A DNA stretch of 64,000 bases from Paenibacillus sp. FSL R5-0766 (GCF_037971845.1 NZ_CP150227.1:2604001-2668000); one strand, 5' to 3'. Shown: positions 32,794 to 42,162, counted from the first letter of the stretch. Notes: generated from the letters alone by a model not told the origin. Translations and numbers: made by a program.

Positions 32794-33837
32794 ATGGCGG
32801 GCAAGATGCGTAAACATCATTTGTTTTGGCCGTTATGTATGCTTGGTTTACTTTTAATCTTTAATTTGCTGTACTCTCCGGATTTCTTCTCCCTCGTCAT
32901 GCGTGAAGGGAATCTGTATGGCAGCTTGATTGATATTCTCAATTTTGGAGCGCCTTTAATTCTGGTATCGATCGGTATGACACTGGTGATTGCGACCGGA
33001 GGTATCGATTTGTCTGTAGGCTCCATTGTAGCAATCTCCGGTGCCGTGGCTTGTATGAGCATCAGCAGAGGAGTGGATCAGAGTTCGCTCTGGCTTGTGT
33101 TGGGTGCACTTGGATTATCTATAGGTCTCTCACTGATCTTGGGCATATGGAACGGGGCGCTGGTTTCGGTTGCCAGAATCCAGCCCATTATTGCAACGCT
33201 TATACTGATGGTAGCCGGACGTGGGATTGCGCAATTGATTACGAGTGGACAGATTATTACTGTATCCAACGCGAACTACGCCTATATCGGGGCAGGTTCG
33301 CTTGCAGCATTACCTTTTTCCATCTTCATCGTATTAACTGTGCTGCTTGTTGCCTCATTGCTGACGAGAAAAACGGCACTTGGACTGTTTATTGAATCGG
33401 TTGGAAGTAACGCAAACGCGAGCCAACTGGCAGGTATTCGTTCAAAAACAGTTATTCTCACGGTATACGTCTTCTGTGGTCTGTGTGCCGGCATTGCCGG
33501 GCTTATTCTTAGCTCGAATGTATCCAGTGCGGATGGCAATAACGCAGGTCTGTGGTATGAACTTGATGCCATTCTTGCTGTAGTCATCGGGGGCACTTCG
33601 CTCAATGGTGGTCGTTTCTATCTAATGGGTACCGTCGTTGGAGCACTCATTATCCAAACCTTAACAACGACGATCTATATGATTGGAGTCCCGCCAGAAG
33701 TTACGTTGGTTGTCAAAGCCTTTGTTGTACTGGCCGTATGTTTGATTCAATCCGATTCATTCCGCAATTCCATGGTGATCCGTTGGAAAAAACGGAAGTT
33801 TCCAGCCGAACAGGGGGTTAACCGCCATGTTTCTTAA
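32794..33837 (+). CDS. ytfT: Sugar ABC transporter permease (YtfT-like)
   Basis: 347 aa. Eight or more hydrophobic segments; the repeat TLVIATGGIDLSVGSIVAISG and the late LDAILAVVIGGTSLNGGRFYLMGTVVGALII are typical of BPD_transp_2 permeases of the ribose/galactofuranose type. It forms the channel together with the next permease. It starts 4 bp after the ATPase stop and overlaps the next gene by 11 bp, so all are translated together. Confidence 0.92.
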   Translation: MAGKMRKHHLFWPLCMLGLLLIFNLLYSPDFFSLVMREGNLYGSLIDILNFGAPLILVSIGMTLVIATGGIDLSVGSIVAISGAVACMSISRGVDQSSLWLVLGALGLSIGLSLILGIWNGALVSVARIQPIIATLILMVAGRGIAQLITSGQIITVSNANYAYIGAGSLAALPFSIFIVLTVLLVASLLTRKTALGLFIESVGSNANASQLAGIRSKTVILTVYVFCGLCAGIAGLILSSNVSSADGNNAGLWYELDAILAVVIGGTSLNGGRFYLMGTVVGALIIQTLTTTIYMIGVPPEVTLVVKAFVVLAVCLIQSDSFRNSMVIRWKKRKFPAEQGVNRHVS

Positions 33838-34801
33838 TCGTAAGTATCTCCCGGTCTTTGTCACCTTCGGTTTGCTGGCCGTGATGTTTGCCATAGGCTC
33901 TTTCCGGTATACGGGGTTCTTCTCCACACAGGTACTGCTTAATCTTCTCATTGATAACGCATTTCTGATTATCACGGCGATTGGCATGACTTTTGTGATT
34001 GTATCGGGAGGAATCGACCTGTCGGTAGGTTCTGTCATTGCGCTGACGACCATCATTAGCGCAAGTCTGGTCGAGAAGCAAGGGTGGTCGCCTGCGATCG
34101 TTATACCTATGGTGCTTGTGATGGGTGCGTTGTTTGGCACAGTCATGGGGGCGATCATCCACTTTTTCAAAATCCAGCCTTTCATCGTGACACTGGCAGG
34201 CATGTTTTTGGCGCGGGGGTTGTGTTATGTCATCAGTCTCGACACCATTACCATTACGAATCCATTTTACACACAGGTTGCGCAGGCGAAAATCTCCCTG
34301 CCAGGGGGCAGCTTTGTCTCCATTAATGTGATTATTGCACTGGTTATTGTACTGCTCGCGATCTACCTGGCACATTACACCCGGTTCGGGCGCAACGTTT
34401 ACGCCATCGGCGGAAGCGAGCAATCCGCGCTGCTCATGGGACTGCCGGTTGCACGTACCAAAATCCTGGTGTACACGTTCAGCGGTTTGTGCTCCGCGCT
34501 TGCCGGTGTTGTCTTCACCTTCTATATGTTATCCGGTTATGGATTACACGCCATGGGTCTTGAACTTGATACCATCGCGGCTGTTGTAATAGGAGGCACC
34601 TTGTTAACAGGTGGTGTGGGGTATGTGGCGGGAACCTTTATTGGTGTATTGATCCAGGGGGCTATCCAAACTATAATTAGCTTTGAAGGTACGCTCAGCT
34701 CATGGTGGACCAAGATTGTGATTGGCCTGATGCTGTTTGTTTTTATTTTGTTCCAGCGACTTCTTAGCGGGCGGCGAGTATCCTCGAAATCACTGCATTA
34801 A
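33827..34801 (+). CDS. yjfF: Sugar ABC transporter permease (YjfF-like)
   Basis: 324 aa. Same family as the previous permease: TFVIVSGGIDLSVGSVIALTT near residue 50-70, FFKIQPFIVTLAGMFLARG, IAAVVIGGTLLTGGVGYVAGTFIGVLIQG. Two different permeases are expected for a YtfQRT-YjfF importer. The stop is 42 bp before the second binding-protein gene. Confidence 0.92.
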   Translation: MFLNRKYLPVFVTFGLLAVMFAIGSFRYTGFFSTQVLLNLLIDNAFLIITAIGMTFVIVSGGIDLSVGSVIALTTIISASLVEKQGWSPAIVIPMVLVMGALFGTVMGAIIHFFKIQPFIVTLAGMFLARGLCYVISLDTITITNPFYTQVAQAKISLPGGSFVSINVIIALVIVLLAIYLAHYTRFGRNVYAIGGSEQSALLMGLPVARTKILVYTFSGLCSALAGVVFTFYMLSGYGLHAMGLELDTIAAVVIGGTLLTGGVGYVAGTFIGVLIQGAIQTIISFEGTLSSWWTKIVIGLMLFVFILFQRLLSGRRVSSKSLH

Positions 34802-34843
34802 GTTGATCGAATTAAATGAAATATGGAGATGGGGGATACGTGA

Positions 34844-35896
34844 GTGAGAAGACATGTGAACTGGTTGTGTTTGTTCATTCTACTGCTGCTTGTCGGTTGC
34901 ACAGCCCCTGAGTCTGAATCTGTTCCTTCTCCCATCTCGTCTAACAACTTAGAAACTCTTCCCTCCGTTGAGGAATGGATGGAATCAGCGGTAGCAAGGG
35001 ATACCTCTACGAAACCGATTGTCTTGGGTTTTTCACAACTGGGCAGAGAGAGTGCCTGGCGTTTGGCAAACTCCACGTCTATTCGGAATGCTGCGGCTGA
35101 ATCGGGAATCTCCCTTGTCATAAAAAATGCAGAACAGTCTCAGACGAAACAGTTCGAGGCTGTTCGGTCGTTCATCAGGCAAAAGGTAGATGTCATTGCC
35201 ATTGCACCAGTCGTGGAATCGGGCTGGGATGGTATTCTTCAGGAAGCCAGGGATGCAGGTATACCTGTGATCATCGTAGACCGGTCCGTTGATGTCAAGG
35301 ACACTTCACTTTTTGTGACAACGATTGGATCGGACTTTTATGAGGAAGGTGTGAAGGCCGGGAAGTACATTAAGGATCGGATGCGAAATCATCCGGGTTT
35401 GATACGGATTGCCGAACTGCAAGGCACGAGTGGTTCTACACCCTCCATCCAGCGTGGCGAGGGCTTTAGAAGCATTTTCGACACCAGAGCAGATATCATC
35501 TTCTCACAAAGTGCTCCTGCCGATTTTACGGAGGACAATGGCAAACAAGTGATGAAAGAATTCCTTCAGGTTCCGGAACACAAACGGCCGCAGGTTCTTT
35601 TTGCCCATAATGATGAAATGGCTTTTGGCGCCATACAAGCGATAGAAGAAGTTGGGCTGAAGCCGGGAGAGGACATTATCATTGTCTCGGTGGACGGCTC
35701 CCGCAAAGCACTTGAAATTCTGGCGAGTGGGAAAATCAATGCTGTGGTGGAATGTAACCCGCTGCTTGGTCCTCAGCTTATGCAGGCTACAAAAGAAATT
35801 ATTGCAGGGCGTACACTGCCAAAGCGCATGGTGCCCCCGGAGGATATTTTTACACAGGAGAGTGCTAAACGGGAGATGTACAACAGGCGATTCTAG
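34844..35896 (+). CDS. Second YtfQ-like substrate-binding lipoprotein
   Basis: 350 aa from GTG 34844 with GGAGATGGGGG upstream. Lipobox LVGC at about residues 16-19. LGFSQLGRESAWRLANSTSI, IRQKVDVIAIAPVVESGWDGIL, IPVIIVDRSVD, GSDFYEEG and AELQGTSGSTPSIQRGEGF repeat the YtfQ pattern of the 30170 gene. The two differ mainly in linker and ligand-contact regions, so they may bind different sugars for one channel. No further transport genes follow. Confidence 0.88.
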   Translation: MRRHVNWLCLFILLLLVGCTAPESESVPSPISSNNLETLPSVEEWMESAVARDTSTKPIVLGFSQLGRESAWRLANSTSIRNAAAESGISLVIKNAEQSQTKQFEAVRSFIRQKVDVIAIAPVVESGWDGILQEARDAGIPVIIVDRSVDVKDTSLFVTTIGSDFYEEGVKAGKYIKDRMRNHPGLIRIAELQGTSGSTPSIQRGEGFRSIFDTRADIIFSQSAPADFTEDNGKQVMKEFLQVPEHKRPQVLFAHNDEMAFGAIQAIEEVGLKPGEDIIIVSVDGSRKALEILASGKINAVVECNPLLGPQLMQATKEIIAGRTLPKRMVPPEDIFTQESAKREMYNRRF

Positions 35897-35934
35897 AATT
35901 CGTAAAAAAATAGAACATTTTGGATAAAATTCAA

Positions 35935-36038
35935 TTTACTTTAAATAGAGGTATCGTTTATACTGAACTCACCTTGAACTAAAGCTCTTATCTATGAGAA
36001 AGGACGCAGTGGATTACGTTCATTTGAAAGCGCTTTTT
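35935..36038 (+). promoter_or_regulatory. Promoter and cre-like site before the acetylxylan esterase
   Basis: TTTACT (35935-35940) and TATACT (35959-35964), 18 bp apart, make a plausible sigma-A promoter. Further on, TGAAAGCGCTTTTT (36025-36038) matches the cre consensus at 12 of 14 places in the likely leader. CcpA roadblock repression by glucose is inferred. Confidence 0.45.
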
Positions 36039-36114
36039 TCGAGGGTGAAAGTCCGATAAAGAGAGGGAGTGTAGAAGGTATTGTGCTGTGAATATAATAT
36101 GAGGAGGTAATTTT

Positions 36115-37179
36115 ATGTTCAAAGTAAAGCTGGCAAAGGCGGTAATATCTCTCGCACTTTTCGGTACCTTGTTTTCTATTCCGGCGGTGCCCGATGCTCG
36201 TGCTGCAGATGCAAGTTGTCCGAATGGTTATGTAGGTCTGACGTTTGATGATGGCCCAACTGGAAATACAACAAACATGCTTAATGCGTTGAAGCAGGCT
36301 GGCTTACGGGCAACGATGTTCAATGTTGGACAAAATGCGCAAAATAATAAATCTCTGGTTACTGCACAGGTGGCGGCTGGTATGTGGATTGGCAATCATT
36401 CCTATACACATCCGAATATGACTACATTAAACAGTTCTCAGATGTCGTCAGAGATTACTCGGACACAACAGACGATCCAGTCCATTACCGGAAGTTCACC
36501 TAAACTGTTCAGACCTCCTTACGGTGCGACAAATGCGACCTTGAAATCCGTTGTGAGCCAAAACGGCCTGAAGGAAGTACTGTGGAACGTAGATTCCAAA
36601 GACTGGAATGGTGCCAGCGCAGCCCAGATCGTGGCAGCTGTGAACACGATGAAAAGTGGTGACGTCATTTTAATGCATGATCAGTACCAGACGACACTTC
36701 AGGCCATTCCGCAGATTGCACAAAATCTGAAGAATCGTGGCCTATGCTCCGGCATGATCTCATCAACTACCGGTCGGGCAGTCGCACCCGATAATGGCAC
36801 TACTAATCCCCCGAGTAACGGAACAAAAGTGGAAGCTGAGAACATGACCAAAGGAGGACAATACACCGGCAATATCAGTTCTCCTTTCAATGGTGTGGTC
36901 CTTTATGCCAACAATGATTTGGTTAAATACACTCAGAATTTTGCAACGAGCACTCATAATTTCTCGCTTCGTGGAGCTTCAAACAATGCCAACATGGCTA
37001 GAGTTGATTTGAAGATTGGCGGACAGACGAAGGGAACCTTTTACTTTGGCGGAAGCGCTCCAGCGGTTTATACCCTGAATAATATTAGCCATGGGACGGG
37101 AAATCAGGTCATTGAGTTGGTTGTAACAGCCGATGACGGGACATGGGATATATACATCGATTACTTGGAAATACATTAA
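36115..37179 (+). CDS. Secreted acetylxylan esterase: CE4 polysaccharide deacetylase + CBM36
   Basis: 354 aa. Signal peptide to about residue 30 (ending DARAAD). NodB/CE4 domain: TFDDGPT (Asp45, Asp46), HSYTHP (His95, His99 bind metal), RPPYG (133-137), and ILMHD near the end. After a Pro/Asn/Thr linker, VEAENMTKGGQY to WDIYIDYLEI is a CBM36 module, a Ca2+-dependent xylan binder known from Paenibacillus. The enzyme should remove acetyl groups from xylan outside the cell, helping the GH10 xylanase at 60355. GGAGG lies 8 bp upstream. Confidence 0.88.
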   Translation: MFKVKLAKAVISLALFGTLFSIPAVPDARAADASCPNGYVGLTFDDGPTGNTTNMLNALKQAGLRATMFNVGQNAQNNKSLVTAQVAAGMWIGNHSYTHPNMTTLNSSQMSSEITRTQQTIQSITGSSPKLFRPPYGATNATLKSVVSQNGLKEVLWNVDSKDWNGASAAQIVAAVNTMKSGDVILMHDQYQTTLQAIPQIAQNLKNRGLCSGMISSTTGRAVAPDNGTTNPPSNGTKVEAENMTKGGQYTGNISSPFNGVVLYANNDLVKYTQNFATSTHNFSLRGASNNANMARVDLKIGGQTKGTFYFGGSAPAVYTLNNISHGTGNQVIELVVTADDGTWDIYIDYLEIH

Positions 37180-37213
37180 CAAGCTTAGGTTGATTGAAAA
37201 ATAATGCACTATA

Positions 37214-37257
37214 ATGAAATCCCGTTGGGTTGACCCAATGGGATTTCATCATGTTTT
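37214..37257 (+). terminator. Rho-independent terminator after the acetylxylan esterase
   Basis: ATGAAATCCC-G-TTGGG and CCCAA-T-GGGATTTCAT pair with a loop TTGA, with GTTTTT shortly after the stem. The stem is almost symmetric, so leftward transcripts could stop too. Confidence 0.85.
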
Positions 37258-37369
37258 TAGCCATTTTGTAACACAAAAGTAGAAGGAAAACATTTATAAT
37301 GGATGAAATTGTATATGAAAAGAATTGTTTCTATTGAAAAATTTCATTGAATGGGAGTGAAAGGATCAA

Positions 37370-37894
37370 ATGATTATTATGATAAACGGAGCGTTTGGTT
37401 CGGGAAAAACTTCTGCAGCAGAAGCACTTCAGCCCTTAATTGCAAATAGCATGATCTACGATCCTGAAGAAATAGGTTATATGCTGAGAAAACTTCTCCC
37501 GGAGAATTGTAGAGAGGAGAGGGAACGGACGGATGATTTTCAAGATATCGAACTTTGGAAAATTCTAACCGTAAAGACGGCAAAAGAAGTAAAGCAGAAA
37601 TACAACAGACACTTAATTATCCCCATGACCATCTATAAAGAGGAAAACTTTCATTATATTTATAACGGGTTGAAAGAGATCGATCAGGACATTCATCATT
37701 TTTGCTTAACGGCTACAGAAGAAACGATTTATCATCGTTTGGCTAAACGAGGGGATGAATATGGAGGCTGGCAATATCAACAAGCACCAAAGTGTGTTGA
37801 AGCTTTCAAGGATGAACAATTTCAAACTCGCATTATTACCGATCATCTGGAGACCAGTGAAATCATCGAAATTATTTTGAAGAAAATGAACTGA
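37370..37894 (+). CDS. TmrB-like P-loop ATPase/kinase
   Basis: 174 aa. MIIMINGAFGSGKTSAAEAL has the P-loop GAFGSGKT (7-14), the same opening as B. subtilis TmrB, which gives tunicamycin resistance. DPEEIGYMLRKLLP and the late GDEYGGWQYQQAPKC follow the family. Whether it acts on tunicamycin is not known. GGGAGTG lies upstream. First gene of the second small-enzyme island. Confidence 0.78.
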   Translation: MIIMINGAFGSGKTSAAEALQPLIANSMIYDPEEIGYMLRKLLPENCREERERTDDFQDIELWKILTVKTAKEVKQKYNRHLIIPMTIYKEENFHYIYNGLKEIDQDIHHFCLTATEETIYHRLAKRGDEYGGWQYQQAPKCVEAFKDEQFQTRIITDHLETSEIIEIILKKMN

Positions 37895-37910
37895 AGAGGA
37901 TGTATCGTAC

Positions 37911-38405
37911 TTGACGACTGTGACTTTTGAAGAGGTAACCGAACAGCACCTCCCTGAAATTAGAGAGATTTATAACTATTATGTAATGAATACAACGATT
38001 TCGTTTCATACGGAGGAATTAGATCTTGATCAGATTAAATCCTCTGTGATGAACAAGGATACACGGTATAAAACTTACGTAATTTTCGAAAACGATCAAA
38101 TGATGGGTTATGTTCTGATCACCCAATATAAGAGTAAACAGGCATATGATATTTGTGGTGAAGTCACCATATATTTAAAACCCGATATTTTGGGAAAAGG
38201 CTTGGGGAAACAAGCACTACATTTTATTGAGAAGATTGCAAAAGAACAAGGATTCCATACCTTAATTGCGACGATTTGCATGGAGAATACAAGAAGTAAA
38301 TCATTATTTGAGAGAAATGGTTATGAACAATGTGCTCTGTTTAAAGAGATCGGATATAAATTCGACAGAAAACTGGATATTGGAAGTTTCCAAAAGATAT
38401 TGTAA
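37911..38405 (+). CDS. GNAT acetyltransferase (phosphinothricin acetyltransferase-like)
   Basis: 164 aa from TTG 37911. ITEIRE-type opening EQHLPEIREIYNYYVMNTTISFHTEE resembles the Pat/Bar group, where IYNYYV and T-I-S-F follow each other. The acetyl-CoA loop is GKGLGKQ, and NTRSKSLFERNGYEQ the C-terminal motif. It may acetylate phosphinothricin-like amines or methionine sulfone. It begins 16 bp after the TmrB-like gene. Confidence 0.85.
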   Translation: MTTVTFEEVTEQHLPEIREIYNYYVMNTTISFHTEELDLDQIKSSVMNKDTRYKTYVIFENDQMMGYVLITQYKSKQAYDICGEVTIYLKPDILGKGLGKQALHFIEKIAKEQGFHTLIATICMENTRSKSLFERNGYEQCALFKEIGYKFDRKLDIGSFQKIL

Positions 38406-38417
38406 GGAGAATACGAA

Positions 38418-38948
38418 ATGAGTAGAAACCTATATATTATATCTGGACCCCCTGGAGTAGGGAAATCTACAACTTCCAAGCTGCTGGTTCAGACTTTAGA
38501 TAAAAGTGCTTACATTTCTGGAGATGCAGTTAGTCACTTTCCGGTCAAAGGGCGAGGTAAACCCTGGCTTGATAAGGATACAAATGACTTAACTTGGAAA
38601 AATATATCTAGTCTAGTGAAAAACTTATTGGATTATAAATACGATGTAGTGCTGGACTATGTGGCCTTTCCGGAAGACATTGATGGATTAATGACAGAAT
38701 TGGCAGACTATCATGTTCGCATAATCTATGTTGTATTAATGGTTGATCGTCAAACCATTATTCGTAGAGACCGTCTAAGAGCGGAAGAATATCAAATGAA
38801 AGAAAGAAGTATAATTCTGCTGGATGAGTTTGAAAATCATCCGGATCTGAGAGTAGATAACAAGCTGTGTACTAATCATTTTACAGAAGCACAATTACCT
38901 GAAATAGTAAGTGGAATTATAAATAATGAGAAGTATCGGGTGAAATAA
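38418..38948 (+). CDS. P-loop kinase-like AAA protein
   Basis: 176 aa. YIISGPPGVGKSTTS has the P-loop GPPGVGKS (10-17), then YISGDAVSHF, VVLDYVAFPEDID and a basic lid RRDRLRAEE. It belongs to the broad zeta-toxin/gluconate-kinase-like group of small kinases. The substrate is unknown. GTAAGGAG lies before the ATG; the gene starts 12 bp after the GNAT gene, so it is part of the same operon. Confidence 0.75.
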   Translation: MSRNLYIISGPPGVGKSTTSKLLVQTLDKSAYISGDAVSHFPVKGRGKPWLDKDTNDLTWKNISSLVKNLLDYKYDVVLDYVAFPEDIDGLMTELADYHVRIIYVVLMVDRQTIIRRDRLRAEEYQMKERSIILLDEFENHPDLRVDNKLCTNHFTEAQLPEIVSGIINNEKYRVK

Positions 38949-38996
38949 CTGAACTGTTATTATGCTTTGAATTGAAAATGATAAGAGGGTGAGCAG

Positions 38997-39464
38997 ATGA
39001 ACAGAGGAATACGTTTTGAAATACCAAATGCCTATGGTCGCTTTCTTGGGGAGATTTTAAAACCAATGGAAGTATCTAATTTCGATTGGTTTATTGGTGA
39101 GGAGGAGTCCTATTTCGTTGTTGATGATACGTTAGGGGATAGTCTTTTTCCAAATATGATTATTGGTATGAATGGAGAAGAATTACAGAAGGTTATTGAT
39201 AACAACGAGTATTATTTAATATTTGCAAATTTAAAAGCATTTCCAAAAGGCACACAAGTAACAGATGTAATCACCTATGAAGATTATGTGGAGAGTGAGT
39301 GTCAGATGGCTCTTCTTGTGATCGATAGTATCTACGTCACGGTTTATTGTAAAGATCTAGAAAAAGTCGAGGAATTATATAAACATATAAATAGACAGGG
39401 ATTTGAATCTCTCGCATATTTAACGGATGAGAATGATGCGAGGACAAAACTATCGGTCTGGTGA
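38997..39464 (+). CDS. DUF2691-family protein
   Basis: 155 aa. MNRGIRFEIPNAYGRFLGEIL and the pattern NFDWFIGEEESYFV are typical of DUF2691, a small soluble family found in Bacillota. Function unknown; no catalytic motif, membrane segment or signal. AGAGGGTGAG lies before the ATG. Last gene of the 37-39.5 kb group. Confidence 0.65.
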   Translation: MNRGIRFEIPNAYGRFLGEILKPMEVSNFDWFIGEEESYFVVDDTLGDSLFPNMIIGMNGEELQKVIDNNEYYLIFANLKAFPKGTQVTDVITYEDYVESECQMALLVIDSIYVTVYCKDLEKVEELYKHINRQGFESLAYLTDENDARTKLSVW

Positions 39465-39943
39465 TAAAGGAGCATGGGATTAACTGCTAAGGTTTGATAG
39501 AACTTCCCATGCTTTCGTTGTTATGCATTAGCATAGCGTTGAGTTTAGTGTTAGGGGTTAAACGCTAACGAACCTGACACGTCTTATTGAGGGATTTGAA
39601 ACGCCCTCCGAAATCTAAGGAATCTGAGACACGCTATACCAGAAAAAATAGCCTTTTGTTTGTTTTTGTCAGATGATTTTGGGAAATAAAATGTCTCATG
39701 TTCCTTACAATTCTAAAAGAGGACCTGAAGACCGAATAAGATGTCCTGTGTTCCTTAGAAAATCGCCTGGCGATTCGCCAGCATCAGTCACTCTGAACTT
39801 CAGCAATTTTCGGACGGTAAGCTGGCACCCATCACGGTTCACTTGCCTGAGTTTGAAGACACACTCTAGTTCGTTTCCCCATGATATTTGAATGTTTATG
39901 AATATGATTACATCTTATGAATGAAAAAGGAGTTGAGAGAAAG
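39465..39943. repeat. Intergenic cluster of short inverted repeats
   Basis: About 480 bp without a credible gene. Four related words recur in both directions: AACCTGACACGTCTTATT, AAGGAATCTGAGACACGC, then ATGTCTCATGTTCCTTA and ATGTCCTGTGTTCCTTA, the last two being reverse complements of the first kind. A small open frame at 39673-39891 lies inside the repeats and is probably not coding. Similar dispersed words may occur elsewhere in the genome. Confidence 0.5.
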
Positions 39944-40441
39944 ATGGAGACAGAACGACTTATATTTCGGAAATATACTAAAAATGATTTCGATTTACTT
40001 TTTGAGATGACACGTGAGCCCAATATGATGAAATTTATAAGACATGGAGGACCTTGGACCAAGGAAGAAACCATGCAAAGCCTGGAAAAGTTCATCAACT
40101 GGAATAAAGACGATAAAGGGCTGTTCCTCGCATTTAATAAAGAGGATAACAAGTTAATTGGAACCTCTGGACTGATTCCTCAAATCATTGAAGGCACTGA
40201 TGAGCTTGAAGTTGGTTACTGGGTTATAGAGCAATACTGGGGAATGGGTTACGGATATGAACAAGCAAAAGCGTGGAAAGAATATGGCATGGATCACTTG
40301 AAGCAGAAAAGATTAATATCTTTAATTCAACATGGCAATGTGGGTTCTATGAAAGTCGCGCAAAAGAATGGCATGAAACACGAGAAGGACGTAGACATCA
40401 TTGGGAAAAATGTAGCAGTGTACTCGATTGAGGTGAAGTGA
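39944..40441 (+). CDS. GNAT-family N-acetyltransferase
   Basis: 165 aa from ATG 39944; the upstream in-frame ATG at 39917 precedes the ribosome site AAAAAGGAG. METERLIFRKYTKNDFDLLFEMTREPNMM is a RimJ/RimL-type opening; the acetyl-CoA loop is YWGMGYGYEQ. NVGSMKVAQKNGMKHE closes the domain. Its stop overlaps the start of the next gene (GTGA, 40438-40441). Confidence 0.88.
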   Translation: METERLIFRKYTKNDFDLLFEMTREPNMMKFIRHGGPWTKEETMQSLEKFINWNKDDKGLFLAFNKEDNKLIGTSGLIPQIIEGTDELEVGYWVIEQYWGMGYGYEQAKAWKEYGMDHLKQKRLISLIQHGNVGSMKVAQKNGMKHEKDVDIIGKNVAVYSIEVK

Positions 40442-40986
40442 ATATGACTCCTTTTCCTGAACTTGAAACCAAAGGACTGCTGTTAAGAGAGATTAAACAG
40501 AGTGATTCCCAAGACATATTTCATATTTTTTCTTCAGATGAAGTTACAAAATTCTACGATGTAGAAAGTTTTAAGAATACAAAACAAGCAGAAGAACTCA
40601 TACAAAGATGGACTGAACGATTCGAGAATGGTCAGGTCATCCGCTGGGGAATTGCTTTGAAATCGGATAACAGAATTGTTGGAACATGCGGATTTCATGG
40701 TTGGATGAAACAACATCATAAAGCTGTGTTGGGATATGAGTTAGCACCGGAGTTCTGGCGGCAGGGTTACATGACCGAGGTAACTCAGAAAATCGTTGAA
40801 TATGGATTCAAGAACCTTGAATTAAACAGAATTGAAGCATTTGTAGAGCCAGAGAACGCGGGATCAAGGAAGTTGCTTGAGAAAATTGGGTTCAGTGAAG
40901 AAGGCATATTGAAAGAACATTATTATTGGAAAAATCGATTTGTTGATAATGTCATCTATGCATTTCTGAAGAAAGAATATGTATGA
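40438..40986 (+). CDS. GNAT-family N-acetyltransferase (RimJ/RimL-like)
   Basis: 182 aa from GTG 40438. LETKGLLLREIKQSDSQDIFHIFSSDEV, YELAPEFWRQGYMTEVTQ (loop RQGYMTE) and NAGSRKLLEKIGFSEEGILKEH form a complete RimJ/RimL-type domain. Substrate unknown. It overlaps both neighbours by four bases, so translation is coupled. Confidence 0.9.
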   Translation: MNMTPFPELETKGLLLREIKQSDSQDIFHIFSSDEVTKFYDVESFKNTKQAEELIQRWTERFENGQVIRWGIALKSDNRIVGTCGFHGWMKQHHKAVLGYELAPEFWRQGYMTEVTQKIVEYGFKNLELNRIEAFVEPENAGSRKLLEKIGFSEEGILKEHYYWKNRFVDNVIYAFLKKEYV

Positions 40987-41552
40987 GAATACGAATTATT
41001 GGATCTTGTGGCAGTGGGAAATCAACATTAGCCAAAGAATTATCGGATAAATATGGTATTCCTTCCTATGAATTAGACAATCTCATATGGGACAGAAGCG
41101 CCGAAAATCTGAGATATCCTGAAAGTGTTAGGGATGAATTGGTCCAATCTATTGTCAGTTCAGAGGCTTGGATTGTAGAAGGAGTGCAGTGCAAAGATTG
41201 GACCGTTAAGTCCATCCAGGAAGCGGATTTGATTTTTGTATTAGCTCCAAATGTTTTCATTAGAGATTATCGGATTATAAAAAGGTTTGTATTGTCCAGA
41301 ATGGGTTTGCAACCGTGGAATTACAAGCAGTCCTTCAAGAACTTATGCAAGATGATTGTGAAATGGAACCATCAATATAATTTAGAAGAAGTTATATGTA
41401 CAATTAACAAAAACCATAAGACTGCAACAATCACGAAGAATAAAAAACAAGTGATACAGTTGATTGAACATCATTTGGAAGTGGTTGTAAGTGAAAGTGA
41501 AAAGAACCTTAGAGGTAATCAAAGATTATCGAAAGAGGAGATACAGTGGTGA
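40983..41552 (+). CDS. P-loop kinase-like protein (FlaR/topology-modulation family)
   Basis: 189 aa. IIGSCGSGKSTLAKEL has the P-loop GSCGSGKS (7-14), then YELDNLIWD, AWIVEGVQ and a basic region RFVLSRMGLQPW. The same family as the cassette gene at 11258, giving a paralogue pair inside the window, one in the array and one outside. Substrate unknown. It overlaps the previous and next genes. Confidence 0.78.
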   Translation: MRIRIIGSCGSGKSTLAKELSDKYGIPSYELDNLIWDRSAENLRYPESVRDELVQSIVSSEAWIVEGVQCKDWTVKSIQEADLIFVLAPNVFIRDYRIIKRFVLSRMGLQPWNYKQSFKNLCKMIVKWNHQYNLEEVICTINKNHKTATITKNKKQVIQLIEHHLEVVVSESEKNLRGNQRLSKEEIQW

Positions 41553-42007
41553 ATATCAAGATACAACCAGTCACACGAGAGAATTGGGAAGAGGCGCTGA
41601 AGATCTCTTTGTATGAACACCAAGTCTCATTAGTTCCATCTGTTATTGAGGGGATCGCTTACGCCTATATAAAACCGTGGGATGAAGCGTTTGATCCTTA
41701 CGTACTTGAGATTGATGGTAAGGTATTTGGTTTCTTTTATCTGAGTTATACGCCAGATAGTACAGATAATTACTGGATTGGTGGTTTTCAACTCGATAAA
41801 TCTTATCAAGGTAAAGGAATGGGAAAGCCCGCTTTAAGAGCCATTCTAGATTACATTACGAAACAGCATCCGTTGTGCAAGGTTATTTCATTAACGGTTG
41901 AACGGGATAACGAAATAGCACAGAAGTTGTACAAGAGCATGTCCTTCATTAGTGAGAACAGAACCAATTCAGATGATGAAGTGATCTACAGGTTGGCAAT
42001 AGAATGA
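41546..42007 (+). CDS. GNAT-family N-acetyltransferase (BltD-like)
   Basis: 153 aa from GTG 41546 (GTG 41549 also possible; AGAGGAG upstream). DNYWIGGFQLDKSYQGKGMGKPALRAIL carries the loop QGKGMG, and EIAQKLYKSMSF ends the domain. It resembles the acetyltransferase at 24049 in design (NYW then loop), so a polyamine or similar substrate is possible. Fourth gene of a four-gene overlapping operon. Confidence 0.85.
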   Translation: MVNIKIQPVTRENWEEALKISLYEHQVSLVPSVIEGIAYAYIKPWDEAFDPYVLEIDGKVFGFFYLSYTPDSTDNYWIGGFQLDKSYQGKGMGKPALRAILDYITKQHPLCKVISLTVERDNEIAQKLYKSMSFISENRTNSDDEVIYRLAIE

Positions 42008-42162
42008 TAGACCCAGCATTTCAGAGGGCAATATATCTTTGTTAACCAAAAGCGAGGATTGGTTGCGGTATTCACAATGATTATATCCGATGATAGCTTG
42101 TTACCACTTCAATGGTTTAACAATTATATATTGAAAGAATAGTTGTTTATGGGAGAGATAAC

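Noticed and set aside
39673-39891. 72-aa frame in the 39.5-39.9 kb repeat cluster
   Set aside because: It consists largely of the inverted repeat words and lacks a ribosome site.
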